From Nymphaea colorata (taxonomy: Eukaryota; Streptophyta; Magnoliopsida; Nymphaeales; Nymphaeaceae), in the NCBI RefSeq assembly GCF_008831285.2, contig NC_045141.1:1056001-1120000 (forward strand): a stretch of 64,000 nt of DNA, read 5' to 3'. A model generated the notes under the pieces. It was not told where the DNA came from. It made no database searches and saw nothing but the letters and a program-made list of their open reading frames with translations. The translations under genes and the position numbers were made by a program. Positions 1 to 12,423 of the stretch are shown one piece after another (the stretch's first letter is position 1; each line of letters opens with the position of its first letter).

Positions 1-2
1 TT

Positions 3-926
3 GAGGAGCAACTTAGAAGAAGAGAGGCACGTAAGAAAGTTTACAAACCGGGGCTTGTATCCAAACCCAAGCCTAACTTTGTGAAACCAGCTCCACCACA
101 GAAAAAGTTTGAAAATCGGCCAGCCTTTCGCAATAACATTCCCATTAAATACATTTCACGTCAAGAAAGAGAGGAAAGGATTAAGAAGGGGCTATGCTTC
201 AACTGTGAAGAAAAGTGGCATGCGGGTCATAAGTGCAAGCATTTTCAGTTATATGAGGTCACAGATAGTGATGAGGAACTTGAAGAAAATGAAGAGATAG
301 ACACCAAGGGCACTGAGGTAGCCAAGGTGAAAGATGAGACTGAGGAAAAAGAAGAGGGCTTGTGTCACGCCCTCACAAACAATGGGCCCAATGCCATGAA
401 GGTTGTGGGTAAGATCAATAACCAAAAGGTGATTGTTCTTCTTGATACCGGAGCCACCCACAACTTCCTTAATTCGAGGTTGGCTCATCTCGTGGATGGC
501 AAGACTACTCCCCAAGCTTCTTTCAATGTCATGGTTGGAAATGGAGAGAAACTAGCTTGCCATGAAATTTGCAAAAACGTGAGCTTGGAGATGCACAAGG
601 TTCCTTTCAAGGTAGATCTATACCTTCTCCCCATTGGGGGTGTAGATGTAGTACTTAGGATTCAATGGATGAAAACCTTGAAAAGAATCTTGTGGGACTT
701 GGATGACATGACTATGATGTTTCCTAAGGAGGGTGGAGGGGAAGTAACCCTCAGAGCAATCAATCCTAGCGTGGACCCTAAGCCGGCCTTGAAGGCCCTC
801 ATTGCAAATCAGCCAGTATATTGGCTAGTGTCCATGGTAAAAGATGTTGTTCCTTCCACCACCGATGTTGAAGAGATTCCTCGTGACATTCAGTGTGTGA
901 TTGATCGATTCCCTTCAAGAGCCTAA
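3..926 (+). pseudogene. gypsy gag zinc knuckle and aspartic protease
   Basis: The frame is open from the window edge, so the apparent start at 81 is not a real start. A zinc knuckle of type CX2CX4HX4C (CFNCEEKWHAGHKC) lies near residues 38-51 counted from 81. An acidic linker rich in E and D follows, then a retropepsin-like domain with the active-site motif VLLDTGATHNF. The frame is lost after FPSRA at 926; the sequence expected next (EPKSLPP...) continues in another frame, showing a small indel there. Gag would package the RNA and the protease would mature the polyprotein. Confidence 0.9.
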
Positions 927-2661
927 GAGCTTGCCTCCCACACGTTCCTATGATCATAGGATCACTCTCACAAAAGGAGCAGAGGCCGTAAATGTATGAC
1001 CATACCGGTATGCTTACAGTCAGAAAGCCGGGATAGAGAGGCTTGTGAAGGAGATGCTCGAAAGTGGGGTCATCCGACCTAGTAGTAGTCCGTTTTCATC
1101 ACCTGTTTTGTTAGTTAAGAAGAAGGATGACACATGGAGGTACTGTGTAGACTACCGGGCCCTCAATGAGGTCACGGTAAAGGATAAGTATCCTATACCA
1201 GTCATTGATGAATTACTTGACGAGTTGGTTGACACTTCTTATTTTTCAAAGATGGACTTAAGAGCAGGCTACCATCAAATTCGTATGCAGAAAGAGGATA
1301 TTCACAAGACCGCGTTTCGTACTCATGATGACCATTATGAATTCCTCGTAATGCCTTTTGGGTTGACAAATGCACCAGATACTTTTCAGAGGTGCATGAA
1401 TGATCTCTTTCGAAGATACTTGCGGTACTATGTGTTGGTGTTCTCCGATGATATACTCATGTACAGTCCAACACTTGAGATACATGCGAAGCATTTGGAC
1501 ACCGTCCTTACTATCCTGAGGGACAACCAGCTCTACGCTAAGATGTCCAAGTGTACCTTTGGCCAGACTTCAGTTGGATACTTGGGACACATTGTCTCCA
1601 AGAAGGGCGTTAGAGCTGAGCAGAGAAGTTGGTAGCGATCGAGCAGTGGCCTCTACCCAAGAATCCAAAAGAGTTGTGTGGATTTTTGGGGCTGACCGGA
1701 TATTATAGGCGCTTCATCAGTGGCTATGAGTCAATAGCTTCACCATTGACCCACATGTTGAAGAAGGGACCATTTCAGTGGTCAGACAAATTGAGGGAGG
1801 CCTTCACCCAGTTGAAGGCAGCACTTATTTCAGCGCCCGTTTTGACTTTGCCAAATTTTGATAAGGAGTTCACTATTGAGACCGATGCCAGTGATGTTGG
1901 AGTTGGGCCAGTTTTGAGTCAGGAAGGACATCCAGTGGCATATATGTCCAAAGCGCTTAAAGACGGCCAAGCCTCTCTCCACTTATGAGAAGGTGCTCCT
2001 AGCTATGGTGTTCGCAGTGGACAAGTGGCATCCTTACTTGTTGGGACGAAAGTTTGTGGTTAGAATCGACCACAACAGCCTAAAATATATGGTGAACCAG
2101 CGCATTACCACTCTTATCCAACAACGATGGCTGTCTAAGTTGTTGGGATACGACTTCACCATCGAATACAAGAAGGGTCCCGAGAATACTGTCGCAGATG
2201 CTCTCTCACGTTTGGGAGAGAATATGTTGATGACACTTTTAGTTGTGAGCACTAATTTGTGGAATAGTATTGCATTAGAGCAAGATGCTGAGGACAGCAC
2301 TAGACTGCTGAAAGCATCGGTGACACAAAACGAAGGATCCATCCTTAACTACTCCATTCGTGGAAGGCTCCTATTCCGCAAGGACAAGGTTGTGATTCCC
2401 AAACATTCCATTCTCAGGGACGAACTCATTAGGCATTTTCACGAGTCAGCCACAGCCGGTCATGAAGGGGTGACCAAGACCATAGGCAGGATCAAGCCCC
2501 AGTTTTGGTGGGAGGGTTTGAAGGTGGATGTGAAGAGGTTTGTGCACGACTGTCAGATATGTTAGAGGGAGAAGTATGAGGCAGTGAGGCCTCCTGGGCA
2601 CTTAGTTCCCTTACCCATTCCTACACAGCCATGGAGAGATGTTTCTACAGACTTCATGTAT
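927..2661 (+). pseudogene. gypsy reverse transcriptase, RNase H and integrase N-terminus
   Basis: RT fills 1045-1635, with the conserved [13 protein letters not shown] and MPFGLTNAP blocks and catalytic FSDDIL. A frameshift near 1630 leads into the RT connection and RNase H (1629-1988: ETDASDVGVG and ALSRLG further on), and a second shift near 1988 leads to 1993-2565. The integrase HHCC finger is intact (HFHE...H...CQIC) and is followed at once by TAG where CAG (Gln) is expected. After the stop the frame reads on as REKYEAVRPPGHLVPLPIP...WRDVSTDFM before it is cut off. The catalytic DDE core is missing. Confidence 0.92.
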
Positions 2662-2668
2662 GGTAATG

Positions 2669-4548
2669 TTAACTCCCTGGCATCAATTCTTTCTCTGATG
2701 AAGTGACGGTCAATCTCAACATCCTCATATGCCCTTCAATCTCTACCCCAATATCAGTCAGCAAGATCTTTACCCACAACAACTCTGATACTCCAGTAGC
2801 AACTGCCCTATATTCTGCCTCTACACTTGAGTGGGAACAAACATCTTGTCTCTTGCTTCTCCAAACAACTAGATTTCCCCCCAAGTAAACGCAGTACCCT
2901 GAAGTAGATCTTCTGGTGTCAACATAGCCTGCCCAGTCTGCATCAGAATACCCTTCAATTTCTATAGACCTTTGTTTCACATATAGAAGTCTCTTGCCAG
3001 GATTCTTCTTCAAGTAACACATGATTCTATCTACAACCTTCAAGTGCGCATCCGTAGGTGCATGCATAAACTGGCTCATCACATTTACAGCAAAGGTGAT
3101 ATCTGGTCTAGTCAGAGTGAGGTATATCAATTTACCAACTAGCCGTTGATATCTTCCTTTAGCTTCTTCACACAAAAGTTCTCCATCCTTGCTACCGAGT
3201 TTGTGCCCAGCATCCAGAGGAGTAGAAGCTGGTCTGCATCCCAGTTTTCCTGTCTCCTTCAGTAAATCCAAAGTAAATCCAAAGTATACTTCCTTTGATT
3301 AAGCACAAGAGTTGTACCTGATCTGGCAATTTCAATACCAAGGAAACACATCAGCTTGCCAAGATCCTTGAGATCAAATTCAGCCGATAGTAAACCCTTT
3401 AATCTTGTTGTCTCTTTTTCTTCATCACCTGTAACAATCATATCATCAACATAAACCAGCAGTAGAGTAACTTTACCCTCTATCCTCTTTACAAAGAGAG
3501 TATGATCTCCATTTCCTTGTTTGTAACCATGCTTATTCATAACAAGTCTGAGATGTTGAAACCATGCTCGGGGAGACTGTTTGAGCCCATACAAAGCCTT
3601 CTTCAGTTTACAGCATTTTCCAGGTTTCTCCAAACCCGGGGGCATACACATATATACTTCTTCTTTGAGATCTCCGTTGAAAAAGACATTTTTAACATCG
3701 AGTTGGCACATCTTCCAACCCTTCAGTACCGCCAAAGAAATAATAACTCTAACAGTCTTCATCTTCGCAACTAGGGCAAACGTCTCTAAGTAGTTGATCC
3801 AATATTTCTGACTGAACCCCTTGGCCACCAGACGTGCTTTGTACCTCTCAATGTTCTCATCTGGTTTGTACTTAATGGTGTAGACCCACTTTGACCCCAC
3901 CAAATGAGCTGCTTCAAGCATCTCTACCACCTCCCATGTCTGATTTCTGTCTAAGGCCTCCATCTCTTCTTGCATAGCATGTGTCCACTTGGGGTTACTC
4001 TGAGCCTCTGTAACACTCCTGGGAATTACAGCCAAAGACAAGGAGGATACAAAACATTTGTAGTCAGTGATCAATCTAGAATAAGATACAAAGTTACCAA
4101 TAGGGTGTTGGGTACATGACCTGACACCATTTCTCAGGGCAATGGGAAGATCCTCATTTTCATTTCCTGTCTGACTTTCTCTCTCAACAGGTTGCTTCTG
4201 AGCATGATTTGGGTCATCCAAGGAAGAAGTAGGATTGGGATTCAGAGTGAGCTTCTCACTATCAATCACCTTGTCAGTACAAACTCTCCTCCTAGAGTAC
4301 ACCTGCCCAAACAGACGATTGCATTCTTTCTCTATTTCCATAGGACACTCTCTCTCCTTTCCCTGTTCCTGTACCTCAATAGACGTCTCATCTTCTTCTT
4401 TTTGAAGCACATAGACAGATGGATTCTTTTCACGCCTGTAATCCAGAAAATCTGTAAACTGAATGTTCTGACTTGGAGAATACTCTTCCTTAGACATTGA
4501 CTTCTCCCCCTGAAGAGAATTCTCACCAAAATAAGAGACATGTTCCAA
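2669..4548 (-). pseudogene. copia reverse transcriptase and RNase H
   Basis: RT lies in 4548-3259, with typical WKMCQLDVKNVFFNGDL, KKALYGLKQSPRAWF and the catalytic LLVYVDDMIVTG. A shift near 3270 leads to 3271-2669, holding MDLLKETGKLGCRP, the tract ending DADWAGYVDTRRSTSGYC, and RNase H SSVEAEYRAVA. Close to the end the reading VEIEGHMRM runs out of frame; VEIDRHFIRE appears in a neighbouring frame, so the CDNKAAI...RTKH segment has been deleted near 2724. These enzymes would copy the element RNA into DNA. Confidence 0.92.
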
Positions 4549-4599
4549 GAATGTAACATCCTTGGTAATGTGAACACGACCAGTAGTGAGATCTAGACA

Positions 4600-5810
4600 T
4601 TTATACCCCTTTTGAGTAGGAGAATACCCAAGAAATATTCCCTTAATTGATTTGGGGTCAAGTTTTTTTTACATTCGGGCTGTGATTATGAATGAAACAC
4701 ACACATCCAAAGACTCGAGGAGGGAGGTGAAAAGGTTGGCTACTCCCTGGAAGCATGGAGTAGGGTGTACGACCATTTAGAACTCGACTAGGCATGCGAT
4801 TAATCAAATAGGCACTAGTAATGACTGCATCTCCCCAATAATATTTTGGAATATTTCTTTGAAACAGTAAAGCTCTGGTAACATTTAGTAACTGACGGTT
4901 TTTCTCTCAGCAACTCTATTTTGAGGAGGAGTATAACTACATGATGTCTCATGAACAATCCCCCTCTTTAGAAGGAATTCCTTGACAGTGAGACACATAT
5001 ACTCACGAGCATTATCAGACCGGAATGTCTTGACAGACTCACCATACTAGTTTTCCACTAGGAGGATGAAGGTTTCTATAATATAAGGCACTTCGCTACG
5101 GTCTTTCAACAGATAAACAAAAGTACATCTGGAATAGTCATCTATGAAAGTCATAAAGTACTGAAAACTACCACGAGAATGAATGCCTGAAGGCCCCCAC
5201 ACATCAGAATGAATCAAGGAGAAAGCTTTATTAGCACGACTATTTGAAATTTGATATGAAGCTCTATCATGCTTCGCAAACTGACACACATCACAAGATA
5301 ACATGGAAATGTTTAAACTGGAACATAATTCGGGGAACAATTGTTTCAAAATCCCAAAAGGGAGATGACCAAGGCGTTCATGCCAATATAAAAATCACTG
5401 ACGACACTCTTCCTTCTTGTTCTCTGTCCTGCTGACTGCTGACATAAGGGCTGTGGCAACGCGTATAGGAAGCCGATATAACCCATTAGACACCAAACCA
5501 ATCCCAATCTTCTTTCCTATCACCGAGTCCTGCAAAACACAACGTTTTTCAGAAAATATAAGTTCACAGTTGAGTTCTTTGGTAATCTTGCTAACAGATA
5601 AAAGATTTAAGGGAAGATGGGGAACATGCAATGCACCATGCACTAAAAAATTGTTCAACAAAGAAAGACTCCCTTTCCCTGCCACAGAGGTAAAGAAGCC
5701 ATCGGCAAGGGACACACGTTCCTTTCCCGATGATAGCTTGTAGTCATGAAAGAGTTTGGGGTTGCCAGTCATGTGATGAGTGGCACCGCTATCAACAATT
5801 CACTCTCCCA
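4600..5810 (-). pseudogene. copia protease and integrase, frameshifted
   Basis: Reading down from 5810, IVDSGATHHMTGNPKLFHD is the copia protease active site with the preceding Trp changed to TGA. The GAG-pre-integrase segment follows (LVHGALHVPHLPLNLLSVSK). The integrase starts around 5349 with CDVCQFAKH and has the DDE first Asp in LIHSDVWGP and FIDDYSRCT. A stop interrupts it at about 5047, after which RSDNAREYMC and the TPPQNRVAER segment can be read in other frames. The C-terminus before 4600 is heavily broken. Confidence 0.88.
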
Positions 5811-6965
5811 TGCAAGAAGTACCTTGTTCACCTGAAACAGCCAGTGCCTGATTAACCTTCACCTCATCTGATGTGTCTGCCTGACCAACATCAATTTGGC
5901 TCAAATAAGCATGCAACTCACGAATTTGTTCTGTAGAAATAGAAACTTTACTATCACTGGGATTCGTTGCATTCGAAATAGGCTTCTTCCCACTAGGAGA
6001 CCGCCCCCTACTATTCTTCTTCTCTAGATGCAGGTCCCAACAAAAGTCCACAGTATGACAAAGTTTCTTGCAGTGAGTACATTTACGGGAAGAACGGGTA
6101 GTTCCCATAAAGACACGGCTAACGAAGGCAGACCGTTCATTGTGAGACATGGGACCCTCCTTTCTCCCACTTGTGATGAGTCTCCTCAGCTCATACAGCT
6201 ACGGGAAGAACGGGTAGTTCCCATCAAGACATGGCTAACGAAGGCAGACTGTTCATTATGAGACATGGGATCCTCCTTTCTCCCACTTGTGATCAGTCTC
6301 ATTTGCTCTTCAGCTTCAACACGAGAATAAACATCTTCAATACTGAATGGTTCCTCAGAGTTAAGAATATGACTCCTTATATTTTCAAATTCATCGTTCA
6401 GTCCAACTAAGAAAAGGAATACCCTATTCTTCCATTCCTTGGCCATATACTGCATCTGGTCTTGAGGAGAACTCCATGTAAGATCAGAATGGTAGTCAAG
6501 ATCCTCCCACTTAGATTTTAATGCTGCATAGAAATCTGCGACCGAGAGATCCCCTTGTCGCAGAGCATACACTTCCTTCATTAGTTGATATACACGAACA
6601 TTTCTTTTCTTTTGACCATACATCTGCTCCAAAATAATCCACATATCCATCGTAGTCTTCTTACGAAGAATGGGGGGTTGAATATCTGAAGACACTGAAT
6701 TAACAATCCACGTTTTTACCTGGTTGTCCTCAAGAAACCATGTATCCCAAGCCATACTATCCACAGCAGGTTCGACCTTTCTCCCATTCACATAGGCAAT
6801 TCGTCCTCGACCAGCGATCCCTATAGTAATTGCAGCAGACCATCGTAGATAATTCTCCTTAGCAAGCCGAATGGTGGTAACTTGAACTGGTACATTATCA
6901 GTTCTCATGGTCCCAACATCAGGCTGATCGGTATGGACTGTGGAGGAGGAAGACAAGTCGGCCAT
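5800..6965 (-). pseudogene. copia gag
   Basis: The start MADLSSSS at 6965 is preferred to 6974 because it sits just after the leader and fits gag starts. The N-terminal half has the gag signature LAKENYLRWSAAITIGIAG, then a run matching UBN2-type gag (YQLMKEVYALRQGDLSVADFY). The C-terminus has a zinc knuckle CTHCKKLCHTVDFC. A tandem duplication with a period of 116 bp (6085-6200 and 6201-6316) breaks the frame, since 116 is not a multiple of three; MSHNE-(Q/R)-SAFVS therefore appears twice. Confidence 0.9.
6085..6316. repeat. 116-bp tandem duplication in copia gag
   Basis: The motif ACGGGAAGAACGGGTAGTTC begins at 6085 and again at 6201, and the following bases also repeat with few differences. 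Both copies encode the same gag tail, once in frame and once shifted. Confidence 0.9.
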
Positions 6966-7411
6966 GATCACCAACTACAAATTGCTGACTATCAGAGACA
7001 CACAGTAGCGGCAGCCCCTGAGAACAACACACCTTAGAGTCACCAATAGCAACGATCAAGTCAGGCGGCTCAGAGGGCACCAGTAGATGATGCAGAGACG
7101 CTGGGATCTGGTCGGACGGCGCTGGAGCCTGGTCGGGCGATGCTGGAAAAAAAAAGAACGAAAGAACGATGGCCCTGGAGCAGAACGATTGCACAACTAG
7201 GGCACATGCGGCAAAGGGCAGCGGCGGAGGAGCAGCGACAACAGATGGCAGCGGCGGAGGGGTAGAGGGCAGTGGCAGATACGGGCGACGCAGAGGGTCT
7301 CAGGCGATGCAGGCGGGCGGCGGTGGCGACGGCAGGAGCAGTGACGGCAGCAGCAGATGGTCTAGGGTTGGAACTTCACAACCCTAAAAAAATAAATTTT
7401 TCAAGCTCGCT

Positions 7412-7424
7412 AGCTCTGATACTA
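7412..7424 (-). promoter_or_regulatory. Primer binding site of the first copia
   Basis: On the minus strand it reads TAGTATCAGAGCT, one base off the usual TGGTATCAGAGC complementary to initiator tRNA-Met. It sits directly inside the 5' LTR, where reverse transcription is primed. Confidence 0.8.
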
Positions 7425-7672
7425 TGTAGAAATAATAGACGCACAAGAACCAAAGATCGAACACAGATGTAACATGGAAAAACCCTCAACTAGAGGGAAA
7501 AAAACCACAGGTAAGGAGGTCTGGTGCCCACTAGCCACCAAACTCTCTCTCTCTTAGAAACTTCATTAACACACAAGATTAGGGTTTACAATGGTATAAG
7601 TATGCCCAAACTAAGACCCAATGGATCGGGTCTAGACCCAGACCCATACATCAAGATCCGTCAACAGAAACA
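7425..7672 (-). repeat. 5' LTR of the first copia (about 248 bp)
   Basis: The segment begins TGTAGAA and ends CAGAAACA on the + strand, giving TG...CA ends, and touches the primer binding site on its inner side. The partner LTR is absent. A diverged copy of its central part is present at 12288-12423. Confidence 0.75.
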
Positions 7673-10050
7673 ATGCATCTGTAATGCAATTGTTGAAGAT
7701 TGCTGCTCTTTTCCTAAATCCTTTCCTGTAGGCCTCATGATATGATAGTTCATCACTGATGCTGTTTCTGTTGTTTTCTGCTGCTAAGTAGGCTGCAGGC
7801 CAATTTCTCTCTGATTAGTTTGTTATTGTGTAAGTATTTTGTTCCACATACATCATCACTCTAAGTGCTTTTGAATTTGGCTATTTTTGAATAATTTTGG
7901 GAGACAGTTCACACTAAATTCATACTTTGATTTCGTTTTTCTTTTCTATTGGTTACATTTCATGACGATTTTTTGGCAAGCACTGGAGTTTCTTGATTAT
8001 TATAAACCTGAGCATTTTGTACTTTGGTATTCTTTTGCCTTTCAGAAACTTTATGTTTTGTTTTTTTTTTTTTTGACAATGGACTTCAATTAGCTTGTGA
8101 AATTGAAGTTTATAATCATGTAACCAGGGCACAAGACTGATCAAACTTTGTTGGATAGTCGTACATTTAGAGTCTAACAGAGTCCAATCCCATAGTTGTC
8201 ATTATCATGCACTTGATGATTTTACAAAACCCACCACATAGGATTGGTTTATCCTCCTTTGGGGAAAGATAAGAGCTTAACCTAAACCATTTGTAAAACT
8301 TTCAATCAGTTGAGGACTCAAACATTTATGGAAAATCGTCACTATTAAACCAACCTTTCGTATAGAAGTCCCTAGGAGAGTTGGTGGAGTTCATTTTTTT
8401 ACCCAACCAACCTATGCTATTTTGCATTCACCCTCTTCTTTAGAGTAGAATTCCTTCCTCTTGGTGATATACCATTTGATGTTAAGAATTTTTGTAAAAG
8501 TGATAATTTTGAATTTTGCTTGAAAACATTTTAAATGTGTCTTCTCACACAATGATGTGGCTTTTCTTTATTCTTAGTACCTCCTTGAGCAAAAGGATAA
8601 AATTTGAAATTTTTGTTGCCAAACAATAGAAGAGGAAAATTGAAAAGATCTTGAATATGAGTAGGAATGAAAGGTCCTGGGAAGTTGAGAAAGTCGAGAC
8701 TAGGAAATGCTATTAACTCCGGTAATCAAGCATTTGCAAGGATTTAGCAGGAAGATATCTTGAGAGAGAAGCCAAAATCCTTTGTAAGATTTTGGCAGGT
8801 AGCAAAATGAGAGTTGAGAGATTGGCTCAAGACTTGTGTGGTCGTTCCTCTGGGTCAGTAATCAGGAGTACCCGGTAGGCATATAGGTGATTTATGTCTA
8901 TACCACGAAGATAATGACTTATGAACCTTTGGCTCATCGAAAACCCACAAGGTGAAGCGGGTTGGATATGCGATAAAGCTACACATAACCACCAAAGCGG
9001 TGGAGCTTCGTAGTATCCTCTGGGGTGGTGAGGTATTCCCTCAAAGGTGAAGGTCGGCCTAAAAAAAAAGAATCAAGGAAAAAAAAAAATTAAAGGCAAA
9101 AGCTGAATGCAAAAGAAAGAAAGAAAGAAAAGGAGGAAAAAAAAAAACAAAAGGTGTCTGCCAAGAGATGAAAGACATGAATGCTGAACTCGCAGGAATT
9201 GAATGTGAAAATCTTTGGTAGATGTGCGGTCCTAGGGTCAATATCTTCTCCTATTTTTTATTACCTAAGATGCTGAGGATGATTCCTTTATGTTCATATT
9301 TTGGAACTTGAAAGGCATCCCTTCTAGAGATTTGACAACATCGACGCGAAATGAATCCTAATGCTTGTACGGTAGGTGCTATGTGTAAATGAAGGCCATA
9401 TTATTTGCACAACACGAGCAGTCATGCTTATTAGTTAAATTGATCGTTTTTTAACTATTTCAAACTAAAAACTTGACATCTCTAGTCATAGGAGGAACTA
9501 ACCAATCTCCTTTGTTCTTGAAATATGTTTGTCATTTCATTCCCAATCCCCTTTGGCCTTGAAAGATGTTGGCCATTCCATTACCAAACCATTAGTCCAT
9601 TCATGGAATTGATAAAACTCCTCGAACCTAGTCAACTCATGTTGAGTGTGACGAATTTTATTTTGTTTGTCTCAAGAGATGCATATCATATGGGACAAGT
9701 GATTAAGCCTGGCCCATTGTTGAATCTGGTGGTTTTCTTAGTGTGCAATTTCTGGTCACTACTATTTTTTTTTGTTTTAGGTGGTAAACAAGATGGATGG
9801 AAAAGTGGATGACTTGAAGCTTCTTTATCGATCATATTTAATGCAAACTTTCTATAATGAGCATATTGAAGAAAAAAAAAACGTGAGTTTACATTATGCA
9901 GTTTCTGGATTTATTAAAAATTGCTTGTTGCAGTTCTTCATGAGAATTCTTAGCTACGTGATGCATTGTCTTCCTTAAGTCTAAGAAAAAAGGAAAATTA
10001 ACTATATATTTTCTGTCCTCAATTGTTCAGTGCTTCTGTTTCTTTTTCAG
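7673..10050. other. No recognised gene; one possible orphan exon
   Basis: The stretch is AT-rich with stops in all frames. 9781-9880 could be an exon: it follows a T-rich tract ending in TTTTAG and reads VVNKMDGKVDDLKLLYRSYL, which I do not recognise. 8660-9060 is less AT-rich and has no usable frame; it may be old transposon leader or LTR sequence. Confidence 0.5.
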
Positions 10051-10657
<607 letters not shown>

Positions 10658-10730
10658 GTGATCATTTTTTCATTATCATGTACTTCAGGTTAATTTATCT
10701 ATAGCATGGTGAAAGTACATCTTGTTTGTG

Positions 10731-10764
<34 letters not shown>
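10731..10764. repeat. (TA)n microsatellite
   Basis: Uninterrupted alternating T and A for about 34 bases. Confidence 0.95.
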
Positions 10765-10766
<2 letters not shown>

Positions 10767-12049
10767 TTGTTCAGTAACAAGTGGTTGGGTAGGGCCATTA
10801 TGTCTTTTATACCTGCATCTTAATTGACTCCACAAGGACGATGCAGGGAGTTCTATCCTTGGTCAGCAATACCATAACTAAGCAAGCCAAGTAGAGATGT
10901 GCACCGAAAGGATGTAAGTGAACAATGCTAATCAGCTAGTTTATAACAAATGTACCTAAATAAGCTTCGTAAGGTAACTAATTAGCTAATGACAAAGTGA
11001 CTATAGTTGTTGAAAGGGCACTCTTATGGGTTTAAGGTAGAAAACATCGATTTCAAGATCTGAGTGTGGGAGATTGACTTGCGGTTGAAGAAAGAGATTC
11101 CTGATTTCTTTCACAAAATGTATAAAATTTATCACTTTTACTGTAGATTTCGGTTGTTCTGTAAAGATTACTGTAGATTTAGTGTTTTGTGAAGATATGG
11201 CATCAAATTTCAACAATCCTACCTGACAATGGTCACAAAGGTGAGGAAAATGATTGGTAGAAAATCATGTGCAAGTGTTATAATTAGATGATGAACAATA
11301 AATAGATGATATTTGATTGTTTTCATTTTTTATTTGCTTAAATAATTTCATCTTGTGTTGCATAAAACTTTAAAGTTATTTCTTAATGTGTTATTACTTG
11401 TAACATTATGAGTATGTTATGTTAATGGATGTTTATTCCCATAAGTCTATATTTATGTGGAACATGTTTTTAATGGAAAACATTTTTTTCTTTATCTTTT
11501 CTGTTTTTTAATTTATTTTGAACTTTTAACATTAACCTGAATTTCCGGCACATTTATGAAACTGTTGTCATACGTTATGGTATGGCGTATTTGTTGGTCC
11601 CACCAATACGGGTACATTGGTTTTAGTCATTCAACTTGAATTCGCTTGGACCAGCTAGTCGTTTTGTGGTCTTAAACAACACGTACTTGACTTCTAAATT
11701 GACAAATAAAGACCGAAAAAATGGTTAAATGGTGTGATTGGTGAGGACTGCTCAACTTAGTCGATCAAGTGGTCCATAGATTATGCTCCAGCCAACTTGA
11801 TAGTCATGGACCTGTCAACTGATCATTGGCCAGAACGATAAGCATCTATTTGTCCAATTAGTTGCTAGGTTCCCAATGACCCAACAATTTATAAGTGCTA
11901 TGAGATGTAGTTATGTTATGGAAATGTGGTGTCCTATGATGTGAGAGTTTCTCAAATTTTTTCTTAAGAAATTGCTCCCAACAATATTAAAATGTGTCTT
12001 ATCTCTAAAACAAAATGTTGCATCTGCATGAGGTAAAGAAAGTGTTGAG

Positions 12050-12285
12050 TGTTATCCATATCGGACAATACGTATCGTATATAGGTTTGAGAAACCTATG
12101 CGATACGCATACAACACACGATATGCCTGTGGATCATAGGTGTATCATCCGCATCATGCGATACAAAGGCTGTACTGTACGATGTGGCTGATACACCCCC
12201 GTATCTTATGATACGGGGACAAAACGGATAAAACATTGTTTTTTGTGCTTCTTTTTAAAATCGGTCCTCCCTTATGATACGGACC
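12050..12285. repeat. CGATAC/GTATCG-rich palindromic repeat
   Basis: The hexamer GATACG, its complement CGTATC and close variants recur many times in both orientations (for example GGACAATACGTATCGTAT, CGATACGCAT, CGTATCTTATGATACGGGG). Such blocks are seen in decayed non-autonomous DNA elements, but no terminal repeats or target duplication could be fixed. Confidence 0.6.
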
Positions 12286-12287
12286 AG

Positions 12288-12423
12288 ACTCTCTCTCTCT
12301 TAAGATTTCATTAACTTCTCAAAATTAGGGTTACAACCCTTACGTAAGGCTTCACATGGGCTACACGATGGATCGGGTATGGATCCAGACCCGGTCCTGA
12401 AACCCATTTGACATGCTTCAACA
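12288..12423 (-). repeat. Partial solo LTR related to 7425-7672
   Basis: It shares with the first copia LTR the ordered blocks ACTCTCTCTCTCTTA, TTCATTAAC, ATTAGGGTT, ATGGATCGGGT and CCAGACCC, and it ends in CAACA like that LTR. No internal copia sequence follows on either side. Confidence 0.65.

Larger units (their letters stand above)
1..2661 (+). mobile_element. Ty3/gypsy retrotransposon, decayed, 3' truncated
   Basis: Domains run in the order gag zinc knuckle, aspartic protease, reverse transcriptase, RNase H, integrase zinc finger, which is the Ty3/gypsy order. The reading frame changes several times and at least one in-frame stop (2563-2565) interrupts it, so it cannot be autonomous. 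Its 5' part lies outside the window. The integrase stops near 2645-2668, where the sequence passes straight into a copia element on the other strand. The linker and protease style suggest a chromovirus-like lineage, but no chromodomain is present to confirm that. Confidence 0.93.
2662..7672 (-). mobile_element. Ty1/copia retrotransposon with 5' LTR, 3' LTR missing
   Basis: Reading on the minus strand, the order is 5' LTR (7425-7672), primer binding site, leader, gag, protease, integrase, RT and RNase H, the copia order. The element ends inside the RNase H tail: after HFIRERIDARELTLPYMKS the sequence becomes gypsy, with no polypurine tract and no 3' LTR. Target duplications therefore cannot be tested. 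The leader (6975-7410) is rich in short GGCGG/GCAGCGGCGG runs on the + strand. Several frameshifts and stops show that it is dead. Confidence 0.93.

Noticed and set aside
7412-7424. tRNA gene signal
   Set aside because: The tRNA-Met-like words here and at 25741, 54231 and 59928 are retrotransposon primer sites; no cloverleaf is present.
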